Source: Variovorax gracilis (GTDB lineage Bacteria > Pseudomonadota > Gammaproteobacteria > Burkholderiales > Burkholderiaceae_C). Taken from it: DNA of 64,000 nt. The first letter of the stretch is position 1. Each line of letters starts with the position of its first letter. Positions 8,120 through 17,818 of this stretch are shown here, in pieces. The stretch lies in NCBI RefSeq assembly GCF_030317115.1, contig NZ_JASZYF010000006.1:1-64000 (forward strand), in the 5' to 3' direction. Both the position numbers and the translations under genes were made by a program. The notes under the pieces are model-generated. The model ran no database searches and had not been told where the DNA came from. It saw only the letters and a list, made by a program, of their open reading frames with translations.

Positions 8120-8917
8120 ATGGCCGCACCCTGGTTCGAGGACGAGATCGCGGGCGCATTGGCGCCCCTGGTGCCCGGGTTCGCCGTCGAGGTCGTTCCC
8201 GAGATCGATTCCACCAGCAGCGAACTCATGCGGCGTGCCCGTGACGGCCACCGGGCGCCCGTGCTGCTCGCCGCCGAGCGGCAGACCGCGGGGCATGGCC
8301 GGATGGGCCGCGCCTGGCAGAGCGCGCAGAGCGAGCGTGAACCTGCCACGCTGACCTTCTCGCTCGGCCTGCCCCTGGCGCCCAGGGATTGGTCGGGACT
8401 TTCGCTTGCCGTGGGCGTCAGCGTCGCGGAGAGTCTCGATCCGTCCAGTGCGGTGGGCCTGTCGCTCAAGTGGCCCAACGACCTGTGGTACCAGGAGCGC
8501 AAGCTGGTCGGCATCCTGATCGAGACCGCCGTGCTCCAGCCGGATGCCGCAGAGCGCTACCTGGTGATCGGCATCGGCATCAACATCGGCGCTCGCGATG
8601 CCACCGGCCTGAGCACGCCGCCCGCGTGGGTGCAAGAGTGGCGTCCGCTCGCCACCCCGGCAGAGGTGCTCCGCGACATCGCGCTGCCGCTGGTCCGCGA
8701 CGTTCAGCTTTTCGACAGGGACGGCTTCGTGCCTTTTGCCGCCCGCTTCGCCGCGCGCGACGTCCTGCGCGGCCGCGAGGTGCGGCTCAGCGACGGCACC
8801 GAAGGCCTGTGCGAAGGCGTGGGCTGGGGCGGCGAACTGCTGGTGCGGACGGCTTCGGAGGTGAAGTCGATCATCAGCGCGGAAGTCAGCGTGCGGCCCG
8901 TGCGCACGCGGCCATGA
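8120..8917 (+). CDS. birA: Biotin--[acetyl-CoA-carboxylase] ligase
   Basis: 265 aa. It joins biotin to the carrier subunit of acetyl-CoA carboxylase via biotinyl-AMP. The biotin/ATP loop AGHGRMGRAW, the KWPNDLWY motif and KLVGILIE are present, followed by a C-terminal SH3-like cap (GREVRLSDGTEG). There is no N-terminal winged-helix domain, so unlike E. coli BirA it should not repress biotin genes. It is placed 2 nt after the SET-domain gene, and its stop overlaps the next start as ATGA, so the three genes look translationally coupled. Confidence 0.93.
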   Translation: MAAPWFEDEIAGALAPLVPGFAVEVVPEIDSTSSELMRRARDGHRAPVLLAAERQTAGHGRMGRAWQSAQSEREPATLTFSLGLPLAPRDWSGLSLAVGVSVAESLDPSSAVGLSLKWPNDLWYQERKLVGILIETAVLQPDAAERYLVIGIGINIGARDATGLSTPPAWVQEWRPLATPAEVLRDIALPLVRDVQLFDRDGFVPFAARFAARDVLRGREVRLSDGTEGLCEGVGWGGELLVRTASEVKSIISAEVSVRPVRTRP

Positions 8918-9102
8918 TGCTGCGGTTGCTGGTCGTTGTGCTGCTGCTTGCGAACCTCGGCTACTTTGCCTGGACGCGCGGCGGGCTCGCGGTCTTCGGC
9001 ACCGAGCCCGCTCGCTTCAGCGAGCGCGAGCCGCAGCGCCTGACGCAACAGGTGCGGCCGCAGATGCTTCAGATTCGCAAGGTCGAGGCGCCCAAGCCCT
9101 AG
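8914..9102 (+). CDS. Small membrane-anchored protein, possibly a shortened SPOR-protein N-terminus
   Basis: 62 aa, start overlapping the birA stop (ATGA). One N-terminal transmembrane helix (MMLRLLVVVLLLANLGYFAW) is followed by a short polar region containing EPQRLTQQVRP. In relatives, as far as I recall, a longer protein with this start and a C-terminal SPOR (peptidoglycan-binding) domain follows birA; here only the anchor and linker remain. That comparison is from memory. The stop overlaps the convergent histidine kinase stop by 3 nt. Confidence 0.65.
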   Translation: MMLRLLVVVLLLANLGYFAWTRGGLAVFGTEPARFSEREPQRLTQQVRPQMLQIRKVEAPKP

Positions 9103-10571
9103 GCGCGGGACCGGTCGGCGCGGCGCTCGCTTTCGTTCGCGTCGAAGCGCAGGCTCACCAGCGTGCCCGGCGGTTGCTGGCCCGGGTGCGCATCTTCCAG
9201 GCGCACCGTCGCGAAGTGCTGGCGTGCGATCTCCAGCACGATCGGCAGGCCCAGGCCCGAGCCGTCCGCTTCATTGCCCAGCACGCGATAGAAGGGCTGG
9301 AACACCAGCTCCCGCTCGCTCTCGGCGATGCCGGGCCCGTTGTCCTCGACCTGCAGCACGACGATGCGGCCGAAGGGATCGGCCAGCACCCGCGCGGTGA
9401 TCACACCTGTCCGTTCCGGCGTGGAAGGCGTGTAGTTGATCGCGTTGTCGAGCAGGTTGCGCACCAGTTCCTTGAGAAGCGTGGGGTTGCCCTCGAAGGC
9501 CACGCCGGGCGCGCCCGGTTCGGCGCCTTCGTAGCCCAGGTCGATGCGCTTGTCGATCGCGCGCGGCACCGCTTCACGCACCACTTCGATCGTGAGCCGC
9601 GCGAGGTCGCAGGGCTGCCGCCCGCGACCGATGTTGGCGCCGCTGCCCTCCGCGCGAGCGAGCGACAGCAACTGGTTGACCGTGTGCGTCGCGCGCACGC
9701 TCGCGCGGCCGATCTGCTTGAGGGATTGCTTCAATTCATTGGCGTTGGCGCCCTCGCGCTGGGCCAGGTCGGCCTGCATGCGCAGGCCTGCCAGCGGGGT
9801 CTTGAGCTGGTGCGCCGCATCGGCGAGGAAGCGCTTCTGGGTGCCGATCGAATCGTTGAGCTTGTTCAGCAGGTCGTTGACCGACAGCACCAGCGGGACC
9901 ACTTCGAGCGGCACGGAGGACTCGTCGAGCGGGCTCAGGTCGCCCGGCCGGCGCTCGCGGATGCGCGCTTCCACCACGGACAGCGGCTTGATGCCGCGCA
10001 CCAGCGCCAGCCAGATCAGCAGCACCGCCAGCGGCAGGATCGCGAACTGCGGCAGCAGCACGCCCTTGATGATCTCGGTCGCCAGCACCGACTGCTTCTC
10101 GCGCGTCTCGGCCACCTGCAGCAGCGTCGGCGGCGCATCGGGCGTGGTCCCGGCGAGCCACAGCGAGGCGATGCGCACGGCCTTGCCATGGATCTGGCCG
10201 TTGCTCAGGTAGACCACGCCGGGGGTCGGGGGATCGTCAGTGCCGGGAAACGGAATCTCCCGTTCGCCGCTGAGCAGCGTGCCGTGCCCGTCGAGCAACT
10301 GGTAGTACACGCGGTCGACGTCGTCGCCGCCCAGGATTTCGCGCGCCGGCTGCGGCAGCACGAACTGGATGCGCCCGTTTTCCACGTCGACCAGCCGCGC
10401 GAGGATCTGGATGTTGGCTTCCAGCGCCCGATCGAAAGGTGCATTCGCGATGCCCTGCGCCACCAGCCATGTGACGCCGATGCTGACCGGCACCAGCAAC
10501 AGGAGCGGCGTGAGCATCCAGTCGAGGATCTCGCCAAACAGGGAGCGCTGTGCGCGCTGAAAGAGTTTCAA
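9099..10571 (-). CDS. Sensor histidine kinase, TctE-like
   Basis: 490 aa from a TTG (10571) preceded by TGGGGGC; an upstream GTG at 10610 would add 13 residues encoded by the dispersed repeat. Family proteins usually begin KLFQRAQRSLFGEILDWML, which supports the TTG. Domains: TM1 near residues 20-38, a periplasmic 2CSK-type sensor region to about 175, TM2, a linker, a HisKA phosphoacceptor His in AHQLKTPLAGL, and a HATPase domain with N, G1 (VEDNGPGI) and G2 (GSGLGLPI) boxes. It pairs with the OmpR-type regulator upstream on the same strand. The TctDE family senses tricarboxylates, but the ligand here is unknown. Confidence 0.88.
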   Translation of the reverse strand: MKLFQRAQRSLFGEILDWMLTPLLLLVPVSIGVTWLVAQGIANAPFDRALEANIQILARLVDVENGRIQFVLPQPAREILGGDDVDRVYYQLLDGHGTLLSGEREIPFPGTDDPPTPGVVYLSNGQIHGKAVRIASLWLAGTTPDAPPTLLQVAETREKQSVLATEIIKGVLLPQFAILPLAVLLIWLALVRGIKPLSVVEARIRERRPGDLSPLDESSVPLEVVPLVLSVNDLLNKLNDSIGTQKRFLADAAHQLKTPLAGLRMQADLAQREGANANELKQSLKQIGRASVRATHTVNQLLSLARAEGSGANIGRGRQPCDLARLTIEVVREAVPRAIDKRIDLGYEGAEPGAPGVAFEGNPTLLKELVRNLLDNAINYTPSTPERTGVITARVLADPFGRIVVLQVEDNGPGIAESERELVFQPFYRVLGNEADGSGLGLPIVLEIARQHFATVRLEDAHPGQQPPGTLVSLRFDANESERRADRSRA

Positions 10572-10672
10572 GCGGGCCCCCAGGCTTGCCCGCTGCGTGT
10601 GGCGGCCCACTCCTGGCCGGGGGCAACACCAGCGGCCCGGCGAAGCCGGTTCCGCGGTGTTTCACGAACGGG
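10572..10672 (-). repeat. Dispersed GC-rich intergenic repeat, copy B
   Basis: Contains AAGCCTGGGGGC, GTGTTGCCCCCGGCCAGGAG and CCGGCTTCGCCGGGCCGC when read on the minus strand. It fills most of the gap between the response regulator stop and the kinase start, and it supplies the Gly-rich ribosome-site-like sequence just before the kinase TTG. The rest of the 10673-10731 spacer holds nothing recognisable. Confidence 0.75.
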
Positions 10673-10731
10673 CCTGGCCGCGCCGGCCGGCCGGTTCATG
10701 GATCGCTGGTTGTGCGAGACGCCATGAGGCA

Positions 10732-11406
10732 TCAGGAGGGGATTTTCTCGAGGCAATAGCCCAGGCCGCGCACGGTGGCGATGCGCACCGGCCCCTTCTC
10801 GATCTTCTTGCGCAAGCGATGGATGTAGACCTCGATCGCATTGAGGCTGACTTCCTCGCCCCATTCGCACAGCCGCTCGACGAGCTGGTCCTTGCTCACC
10901 AGGCGGCCGGCGCGTTGCAGCAGCACTTCGAGCAGGCCGAGTTCGCGTGCGGAGAGTTCGATCATCTTGCCGTCGATGGTCGCGACGCGTCCGGCCTGGT
11001 CGTAGACCAGCGGTCCGTGCTTGATCGCGTTGCTCGTGCCACCCATGCCGCGCCGCGTGAGCGCACGCACGCGGGCCTCGAGCTCCTGCAGCGAGAAGGG
11101 CTTGGCCATGTAGTCGTCGGCGCCGTAGTCCAGGCCCTTGACCCGCTCCTCGACGCTGTCGGCGGCGGTCAGCACCAGAACCGGCAATTGCGAGCCGCGC
11201 GCACGCAGCCGCTTGAGGATTTCGAGACCGTGCATGTTGGGCAGGCCGAGGTCGAGGATCAGCAGGTCGAATTCGCTGTTGGTCATCAGCGCCGCGTCGG
11301 CTTGCGAGCCGGTCGCGACATGGTCGACCGCCGAGCCGGAGGTGCGCAGGCTGCGCAGGAGTGCGTCGGCCAGCACCTGGTCATCTTCCGCAATCAGTAT
11401 CCGCAT
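10732..11406 (-). CDS. OmpR/PhoB-family response regulator, TctD-like
   Basis: 224 aa. Receiver domain 1-115 with acidic residues (AEDDQ), phosphoacceptor Asp in LILDLGLPN near residue 51, LTAAD and the Lys of MAKPFS. A winged-helix DNA-binding domain follows (ELGLLEVLLQRAGRLVSKDQ to VRGLGYCLE). It is transcribed before the histidine kinase, separated by a repeat-filled 120-160 nt gap, and is its evident partner. The regulated genes are not identifiable here: no tricarboxylate transporter is adjacent. Confidence 0.9.
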   Translation of the reverse strand: MRILIAEDDQVLADALLRSLRTSGSAVDHVATGSQADAALMTNSEFDLLILDLGLPNMHGLEILKRLRARGSQLPVLVLTAADSVEERVKGLDYGADDYMAKPFSLQELEARVRALTRRGMGGTSNAIKHGPLVYDQAGRVATIDGKMIELSARELGLLEVLLQRAGRLVSKDQLVERLCEWGEEVSLNAIEVYIHRLRKKIEKGPVRIATVRGLGYCLEKIPS

Positions 11407-11476
11407 GCCGTGCCTCCAGACATCGCGGCTCGCACATGCTGCCGCGCCCTTCTACCTGTCAACTCCCTTTCGAATT

Positions 11477-11962
11477 CTAGGCCGCCGCATAGGCTTCGAG
11501 GCCGATGGTTACCACGGTGGCGATTTCGTCGCCGACGCTGGCGCGGAACTCCGTTTCCGCCTGCGCGACCGCGTTTCGGAAAGCCTCGAGCCAGGCAAGG
11601 CCGTCGGCCGTGAACAGCACGCGGCGTGCGCGAGCGTCGAGCGGATCGGGCCCGCGCGTCACCAGGCCCCAGGCCTCGCACTGGTCGACCAGCGCGCCCA
11701 TCGCCTGCTTGGTCATGCCGGCGCGCCCGGCGAGTTCGGTCAGGCGCGAGCCGTCGCGGGCGAGGTGCCGCGTGATGTGGACGTGCGCGGCGCTGACCTG
11801 CGCACGCGCGGCGAGATTCGAGAGCGCGAGCGGCACCTCGGCGTCGTGGGCCATCAGCGCGAGCACGCGCTCGTCGAACCGGCGCATGGCATGGCCGAGC
11901 AGGCGGCCCAGGTGGGTTTGCCGCCAGGCATCGTGGTCGATCGGAAAAACAGGGTCGGACAT
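11477..11962 (-). CDS. MarR family transcriptional regulator
   Basis: 161 aa from the ATG of MSDPVFPID; an in-frame start 30 nt upstream is less likely because it would enter the promoter. It is a winged-helix dimeric regulator: the recognition region (RLTELAGRAGMTKQAMGALV) and the wing (DARARRVLFTADG) are clear. It is transcribed divergently from recA across a gap of about 150 nt containing an inverted repeat, so autoregulation is plausible. The ligand and other targets are unknown. Confidence 0.85.
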   Translation of the reverse strand: MSDPVFPIDHDAWRQTHLGRLLGHAMRRFDERVLALMAHDAEVPLALSNLAARAQVSAAHVHITRHLARDGSRLTELAGRAGMTKQAMGALVDQCEAWGLVTRGPDPLDARARRVLFTADGLAWLEAFRNAVAQAETEFRASVGDEIATVVTIGLEAYAAA

Positions 11963-11973
11963 GGCGCCCTGAT

Positions 11974-12006
11974 AGTAAAGCAAACTGACCAAAAAATGAG
12001 TTTACT
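11974..12006. promoter_or_regulatory. Inverted repeat, candidate MarR operator
   Basis: AGTAAA (11974-11979) mirrors TTTACT (12001-12006), with inner arms AAACT and AGTTT. It starts 12 nt upstream of the MarR gene in an AT-rich patch, where a MarR dimer would block its promoter. Inferred from position and symmetry only. Confidence 0.35.
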
Positions 12007-12029
12007 CGCACTCATTGGCCTCTACACTA

Positions 12030-12045
12030 CTGTTCAAGCATCCAG
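12030..12045. promoter_or_regulatory. LexA (SOS) box upstream of recA
   Basis: CTGTTCAAGCATCCAG matches the CTGT-N8-ACAG LexA operator in 7 of 8 fixed positions and lies 64 nt before the recA start. SOS control of recA is the rule in beta-proteobacteria. Confidence 0.65.
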
Positions 12046-12108
12046 CCTGTAATTAAAAGCAGCGGGATGAATCCCACCCAACCCGTTGATATTCAAGGAG
12101 TTTTCCAC

Positions 12109-13191
12109 ATGGACGCAGTCGTCAAGGGCGCAAGCATCTCGGTCGCCAGCAGCGAAAAGGCCAAAGCCCTCCAGGCAGCGCTGGCCCAGATCGAAAAGCA
12201 GTTCGGCAAGGGCACGATCATGCGGCTCGGCGAAGGCGAAGCGCTGGAAGACATCCAGGTGGTCTCCACCGGCTCGCTCGGCCTCGACATCGCGCTCGGC
12301 GTCGGCGGCCTGCCGCGCGGCCGGGTGATCGAGATCTACGGCCCGGAATCGTCCGGCAAGACCACGCTCACGCTCCAGGTCATCGCCGAGATGCAGCGCC
12401 AGGCCGGCACCTGCGCCTTCGTCGATGCCGAGCACGCGCTGGACGTGCAGTACGCGCAGAAGCTCGGCGTGAACCTCTCCGACCTGCTGATCAGCCAGCC
12501 CGACACCGGCGAGCAGGCGCTCGAGATCGTCGATTCGCTGGTGCGTTCCGGCGCGGTCGACCTGATCGTGGTCGACTCGGTCGCCGCGCTCACGCCCAAG
12601 GCCGAAATCGAAGGCGAAATGGGCGACTCGCTGCCCGGCCTGCAGGCCCGCCTGATGAGCCAGGCGCTGCGCAAGCTGACTGCCACCATCAAGAAGACCA
12701 ACTGCATGGTCATCTTCATCAACCAGATCCGCATGAAGATCGGCGTGATGTTCGGCTCGCCCGAAACCACCACCGGCGGCAATGCGCTGAAGTTCTACGC
12801 CTCGGTGCGCCTGGACATCCGCCGCATCGGCACCATCAAGAAGGGCGACGAGGCGATCGGCAACGAGACCAAGGTCAAGGTGGTCAAGAACAAGGTCTCG
12901 CCACCTTTCAAGACGGCAGAGTTCGACATCCTGTTCGGTGAGGGCATCAGCCGCGAGGGCGAGATCATCGACATGGGCGTGACCGCCAAGATCGTCGACA
13001 AGTCGGGTGCCTGGTACGCCTACAACGGCGAGAAGATCGGGCAGGGCCGCGACAACGCGCGCGAGTTCCTGCGCGAGAACCGCGAGCTGTCGCGCGAGAT
13101 CGAGAACAAAGTGCGCGAATCGCTGGGCATTCCGCTCCTGTTGGCCGAGGCGGCCGACGCACCGGCACCGGTCGAGAAAGAGAAGAAGTAA
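12109..13191 (+). CDS. recA: Recombinase A
   Basis: 360 aa from the ATG preceded by AAGGAG at 8 nt; an in-frame ATG at 12067 lies upstream of that ribosome site. It is an ATP-dependent strand-exchange and LexA co-protease protein. Walker [10 protein letters not shown], Walker [11 protein letters not shown], the loop-1 segment [12 protein letters not shown] and loop 2 ([20 protein letters not shown]) are intact. The C-terminal tail is acidic to basic (VEKEKK). A LexA box lies upstream and recX follows after a hairpin. Confidence 0.98.
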   Translation: MDAVVKGASISVASSEKAKALQAALAQIEKQFGKGTIMRLGEGEALEDIQVVSTGSLGLDIALGVGGLPRGRVIEIYGPESSGKTTLTLQVIAEMQRQAGTCAFVDAEHALDVQYAQKLGVNLSDLLISQPDTGEQALEIVDSLVRSGAVDLIVVDSVAALTPKAEIEGEMGDSLPGLQARLMSQALRKLTATIKKTNCMVIFINQIRMKIGVMFGSPETTTGGNALKFYASVRLDIRRIGTIKKGDEAIGNETKVKVVKNKVSPPFKTAEFDILFGEGISREGEIIDMGVTAKIVDKSGAWYAYNGEKIGQGRDNAREFLRENRELSREIENKVRESLGIPLLLAEAADAPAPVEKEKK

Positions 13192-13206
13192 GAGCCCGCG
13201 GGGCTC
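13192..13206 (+). terminator. recA-recX intergenic hairpin (partial terminator or attenuator)
   Basis: GAGCCC-GCG-GGGCTC forms a perfect 6-bp stem starting just after the recA stop, with no T-run. It probably reduces read-through into recX rather than ending transcription fully. Confidence 0.45.
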
Positions 13207-13266
13207 GCGCCACCCGCCCGGCGCGGCGGGTGCGCTTCGAGACGCAGCAGCGATTCAACGTACGCC

Positions 13267-13716
13267 ATGGCCTTTGCCGCTCCATCTCTCAAGGGGCGCG
13301 CGCTGCGACTGCTGAGCCAGCGGGAGCATTCGCGCGCCGAACTCGAACGCAAGCTCGCGAAGTACGAGGAACAGTCCGGCGAGCTGGCACGCGCGCTCGA
13401 TGAGCTGGCGGCCAAGGATTTCATCAGCGAGGCGAGGGTGGTGCAATCCGTCCTGCATCAACGCGCGGCGCGCCACGGCGCGGCGCGCGTGCGCCAGGAA
13501 CTCCTGCACAAGGGCATCGCGCCCGAGGCGGTCGCCGAAGCGGTCGCCAGCTTGCAGGGCAGCGAACTCGACCGTGCCCGTGAAGTCTGGCGCCGCCGTT
13601 TCGGCGAGCTGCCGCAGGATGCGGCGGAGCGGGCAAAGCAGACGCGATTTCTCCTGGCCCGCGGATTCGCCAGCGCCGTGGCCGCACGCGTGCTGCGCTA
13701 CGACCCCGATGAATAG
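13267..13716 (+). CDS. recX: Regulatory protein RecX
   Basis: 149 aa. A small all-helical protein of three RecX repeats (LLSQREHSRAELERKL; ELAAKDFISEARVV; LLARGFASAVAARVL) that binds RecA filaments and limits their growth. The length is normal for the family. It lies 75 nt downstream of recA on the same strand and is likely expressed at a lower level through the intervening hairpin. Confidence 0.93.
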   Translation: MAFAAPSLKGRALRLLSQREHSRAELERKLAKYEEQSGELARALDELAAKDFISEARVVQSVLHQRAARHGAARVRQELLHKGIAPEAVAEAVASLQGSELDRAREVWRRRFGELPQDAAERAKQTRFLLARGFASAVAARVLRYDPDE

Positions 13717-13721
13717 GCCAA

Positions 13722-13835
13722 CGCCGGCGTAGCCAGCCCGTTCCAGAAACACCGCGGAACCGGCTTCGCCGGGCCGCCGGTGTTGCCCCCGGTCGGGGGT
13801 GGGCGGCCACACGAAGTGGGCAAGCCTGGGGGCGA
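13722..13835 (+). repeat. Dispersed GC-rich intergenic repeat, copy C
   Basis: Reads CCAGAAACACCGCGGAACCG, CGCCGGGCCGCCGGTGTTGC and AAGCCTGGGGGCGAGG. It fills the gap between the convergent recX and argC genes and ends at the argC stop. It is the best-preserved copy together with those at 10.6 and 58.1 kb. Confidence 0.8.
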
Positions 13836-13837
13836 GG

Positions 13838-14761
13838 TCAGATCCCCAGCATCAATCTGAGGTTTTGCACGGCGGCGCCGCTCGCGCCCTTGCCCAGGTT
13901 GTCCAGCCGGGCGATGACGACCGCATGGCGGTGGTCTTCGTTCGGGAACACGCGGATGTCGAGCTGATTGGTGTCGTTGAGCGACAGCGCATCGATCTTG
14001 CCGTCCTCGGTGGGCGGCAGCACCTTCACGAACTGCTCCGGCGTGTTGCTCTTCGCGTAGTGCGCGGCAAGTGCATCGTGCAGGTCGCTCGCCTTCGGGC
14101 GGTCGGGCAGGTCGTCCAGATGCAGGGGCAACTGCACCAGCATGCCCTGCTTGAAGTTGCCGACGGAAGGAATGAAGACCGGCCGGCGCGTGAGACCGGT
14201 GTATTTCATGATCTCGGGGATGTGCTTGTGCTTGAGCCCGAGCGCATAGGTCTCGAACAGGGGCGCCTGGCCGCTCTCGTAGGCTTCGATCATCGTGCGC
14301 CCGCCGCCGGAATAGCCGCTGACGGAGGGCAGGGCGATCGGAAAGTCGGGCGGCAGGAGCCCGGCGTCGACCAGCGGGCGGACGATGGCGATGGCGCCGG
14401 TGGCGTAGCAGCCGGGGTTGGCCACGCGCTCGGCCTTGGCCACGGCTTCCTTCTGTCCGGCGGCGAGTTCGGGGAAGCCGAACACCCATCCCGCCGCCGT
14501 GCGGTGCGCGGTGGAGGCATCGATGATCTTGGGGCGGCGGCCTTCGAGCTGGTCGATCAGCGCGACGGATTCACGCGCGGCATCGTCGTGCAGGCACAGC
14601 ACGACCAGATCGACGCCGGACATCAGCTCGCGCTTGGCGGCTACATCCTTGCGCAGCTCGGGGGCGATGCTGACGAGTTCGACCTGCGGCATCTTCTGGA
14701 GCCGCTCGCGGATCTGGAGGCCGGTGGTGCCGGCTTCGCCATCGATGAAGACCTTGACCAT
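13838..14761 (-). CDS. argC: N-acetyl-gamma-glutamyl-phosphate reductase
   Basis: 307 aa, the short (type 2) form. It reduces N-acetylglutamyl phosphate with NADPH in arginine synthesis. It starts [16 protein letters not shown] (nucleotide-binding loop); the catalytic Cys is in NPGCYATG (residue 118), with a downstream SGYSGGGR loop and His-containing [12 protein letters not shown]. It is a single gene, divergent from sucC by about 180 nt, not in an arg operon here. Confidence 0.95.
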   Translation of the reverse strand: MVKVFIDGEAGTTGLQIRERLQKMPQVELVSIAPELRKDVAAKRELMSGVDLVVLCLHDDAARESVALIDQLEGRRPKIIDASTAHRTAAGWVFGFPELAAGQKEAVAKAERVANPGCYATGAIAIVRPLVDAGLLPPDFPIALPSVSGYSGGGRTMIEAYESGQAPLFETYALGLKHKHIPEIMKYTGLTRRPVFIPSVGNFKQGMLVQLPLHLDDLPDRPKASDLHDALAAHYAKSNTPEQFVKVLPPTEDGKIDALSLNDTNQLDIRVFPNEDHRHAVVIARLDNLGKGASGAAVQNLRLMLGI

Positions 14762-14944
14762 GACGGGGAGCCTCTGGATGCTTCTGGAGAAAGTACGTAT
14801 TGACCACAGCGACGGGTCTGCCGTTGGTGCGGCGCACCATGATACAGTCCTCTGCTGTCCGCCGCCCCCGCCGTCAGGCGCCGTGGCCCGTGGACAACAG
14901 CCAAATTCTCCCGTTCTCTAAACCTCGATCCGAGAGACACCCTC

Positions 14945-16111
<1,167 letters not shown>

Positions 16112-16120
16112 GGAAACGTC

Positions 16121-17014
16121 ATGTCGATCTACATCAACAAAGACACCAAAGTCATCACGCAAGGCATCACCGGCAAGACCGGCCAGTTCCACACCGAGAA
16201 GTGCCAGGAATACGCGAACGGCAAGAACTGCTTCGTGGCCGGCGTGAACCCGAAGAAGGCCGGCGAGTCGATCTTCAACATCCCGATCTTCGGCTCCGTC
16301 AAGGAAGCCGCGACGCAGACCGGCGCGACCGTGTCGGTGATCTACGTGCCGCCGGCAGGTGCCGCCGCCGCGATCTGGGAAGCCGTCGAGGCCGACCTGG
16401 ACCTGGCGATCTGCATCACCGAAGGCATCCCGGTGCGCGACATGCTCGAAGTGCGCAACAAGATGAAGGCCAAGGAAGCCGCCGGCGGCAAGAAGACCCT
16501 GCTGCTCGGCCCGAACTGCCCCGGCCTGATCACGCCCGACGAGATCAAGATCGGCATCATGCCCGGCCACATCCACCGCAAGGGCCGCATCGGCGTGGTC
16601 AGCCGCTCCGGCACGCTGACCTATGAAGCCGTGGCGCAGCTCACCGAGATCGGCCTCGGCCAATCGTCGGCGGTCGGCATCGGCGGCGACCCGATCAACG
16701 GCCTGAAGCACATCGACGTGATGAAGGCGTTCAACGACGATCCGGACACCGACGCGGTCATCATGATCGGCGAGATTGGCGGCCCCGACGAGGCCGACGC
16801 GGCCCGCTGGTGCAAGGACAACATGAAGAAGCCGATCGTCGGCTTCATCGCCGGCGTGACGGCGCCTCCCGGCAAGCGCATGGGCCATGCCGGCGCGCTG
16901 ATCTCCGGCGGTGCCGACACCGCCGATGCCAAGCTCGCCATCATGGAAGAATGCGGCTTCACGGTGACGCGCAACTTCTCGGAGCTGGCCAAGCGGCTCA
17001 AGGAACTTCTCTGA
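16121..17014 (+). CDS. sucD: Succinyl-CoA synthetase, alpha subunit
   Basis: 297 aa. The CoA-binding N-terminal domain starts [14 protein letters not shown]. The phosphorylated His is in [10 protein letters not shown] near residue 256. It forms the catalytic heterodimer or tetramer with SucC, encoded 9 nt upstream. An intrinsic terminator lies 35 nt after the stop. Confidence 0.97.
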   Translation: MSIYINKDTKVITQGITGKTGQFHTEKCQEYANGKNCFVAGVNPKKAGESIFNIPIFGSVKEAATQTGATVSVIYVPPAGAAAAIWEAVEADLDLAICITEGIPVRDMLEVRNKMKAKEAAGGKKTLLLGPNCPGLITPDEIKIGIMPGHIHRKGRIGVVSRSGTLTYEAVAQLTEIGLGQSSAVGIGGDPINGLKHIDVMKAFNDDPDTDAVIMIGEIGGPDEADAARWCKDNMKKPIVGFIAGVTAPPGKRMGHAGALISGGADTADAKLAIMEECGFTVTRNFSELAKRLKELL

Positions 17015-17048
17015 TCAGTTCGCTCCCTCGCTGACCACACAAGAAGAA

Positions 17049-17080
17049 AGCGCCCGCAATTCCGATTGCGGGCGCTTTTT
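17049..17080 (+). terminator. Rho-independent terminator of sucCD
   Basis: A perfect 12-bp stem, AGCGCCCGCAAT / ATTGCGGGCGCT with a TCCG loop, followed by TTTT. It ends only 25 nt before the TerC start, so the TerC gene must use a promoter overlapping this region or rely on read-through. Confidence 0.92.
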
Positions 17081-17105
17081 CAATCAATAACAGTGGAATA
17101 GAGAC

Positions 17106-17792
17106 ATGGAATACTTGCAAACCGCGGACTTCTGGATCGGCCTGCTCAAGATCGTCTGGATCAACATCATCCTTTCCGGTGACAACGCCGTGGTGATCGC
17201 CATGGCTGCACGCTCGCTGCCGCCGCACCAGCAGCGCACGGCAGTGCTGTTCGGCTCGGGCGCGGCGGTGGTGCTGCGGATCGCCCTGACCGTGGTCGCG
17301 GCCAAGCTCCTGGCGCTGCCTTACCTGCAGATCGTCGGCGGCCTGCTGCTGCTGTGGATCGGCACGCAGTTGCTCAGCGAGGAAGAAGACGGGGAGGGCG
17401 AGGACAAGGAATACGGCAGCATGATGGCGGCGGTGCGGACCATCCTCCTGGCCGACCTGGTCATGAGCCTGGACAACGTGATCGCGGTCGCCGCGGCGGC
17501 GCAAGGCAGCATGGTGCTGCTGATCCTCGGCCTCGCGATCAGTATTCCGTTGGTGATTTTTGGCAGTACGCTCATGATCAAGCTCATGGAACGTTTCCCC
17601 ATCATCGTCATGCTCGGCGCCGCCCTCATCGGCTGGGTCGGTGGCGAGACGATCGTGAGCGATACGATCCTGCGCGCCGTCCTGGCGGCCAACCCCTGGC
17701 TGCACTACGCGGCCGCTGTGGCCGGCGCGGTCTTCGTGGTGGCAGTGGGCCGGTGGCTGCAGCTGCAGAAGCGTGCGCGCACCCAGCACTGA
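17106..17792 (+). CDS. TerC family inner-membrane protein (first copy)
   Basis: 228 aa, about seven transmembrane helices. The TerC signature is present: LSGDNAVVIAMAAR in the first half and LADLVMSLDNVIAVAAAAQG in the second, whose Asp residues are thought to bind metal. The central acidic loop (EEEDGEGEDKE) is cytoplasmic. Family members export Mn2+ or help load secreted metalloenzymes. It is distinct from the second TerC at 49.2 kb and has no riboswitch: the sucD terminator leaves no space for one. Confidence 0.9.
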   Translation: MEYLQTADFWIGLLKIVWINIILSGDNAVVIAMAARSLPPHQQRTAVLFGSGAAVVLRIALTVVAAKLLALPYLQIVGGLLLLWIGTQLLSEEEDGEGEDKEYGSMMAAVRTILLADLVMSLDNVIAVAAAAQGSMVLLILGLAISIPLVIFGSTLMIKLMERFPIIVMLGAALIGWVGGETIVSDTILRAVLAANPWLHYAAAVAGAVFVVAVGRWLQLQKRARTQH

Positions 17793-17818
17793 TCGTTCGC
17801 ATTTCAACTGATTGAGTC

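Noticed and set aside
17081..17105. A second Mn2+ riboswitch before the first TerC
   Set aside because: Only 25 nt separate the sucD terminator from the start codon.
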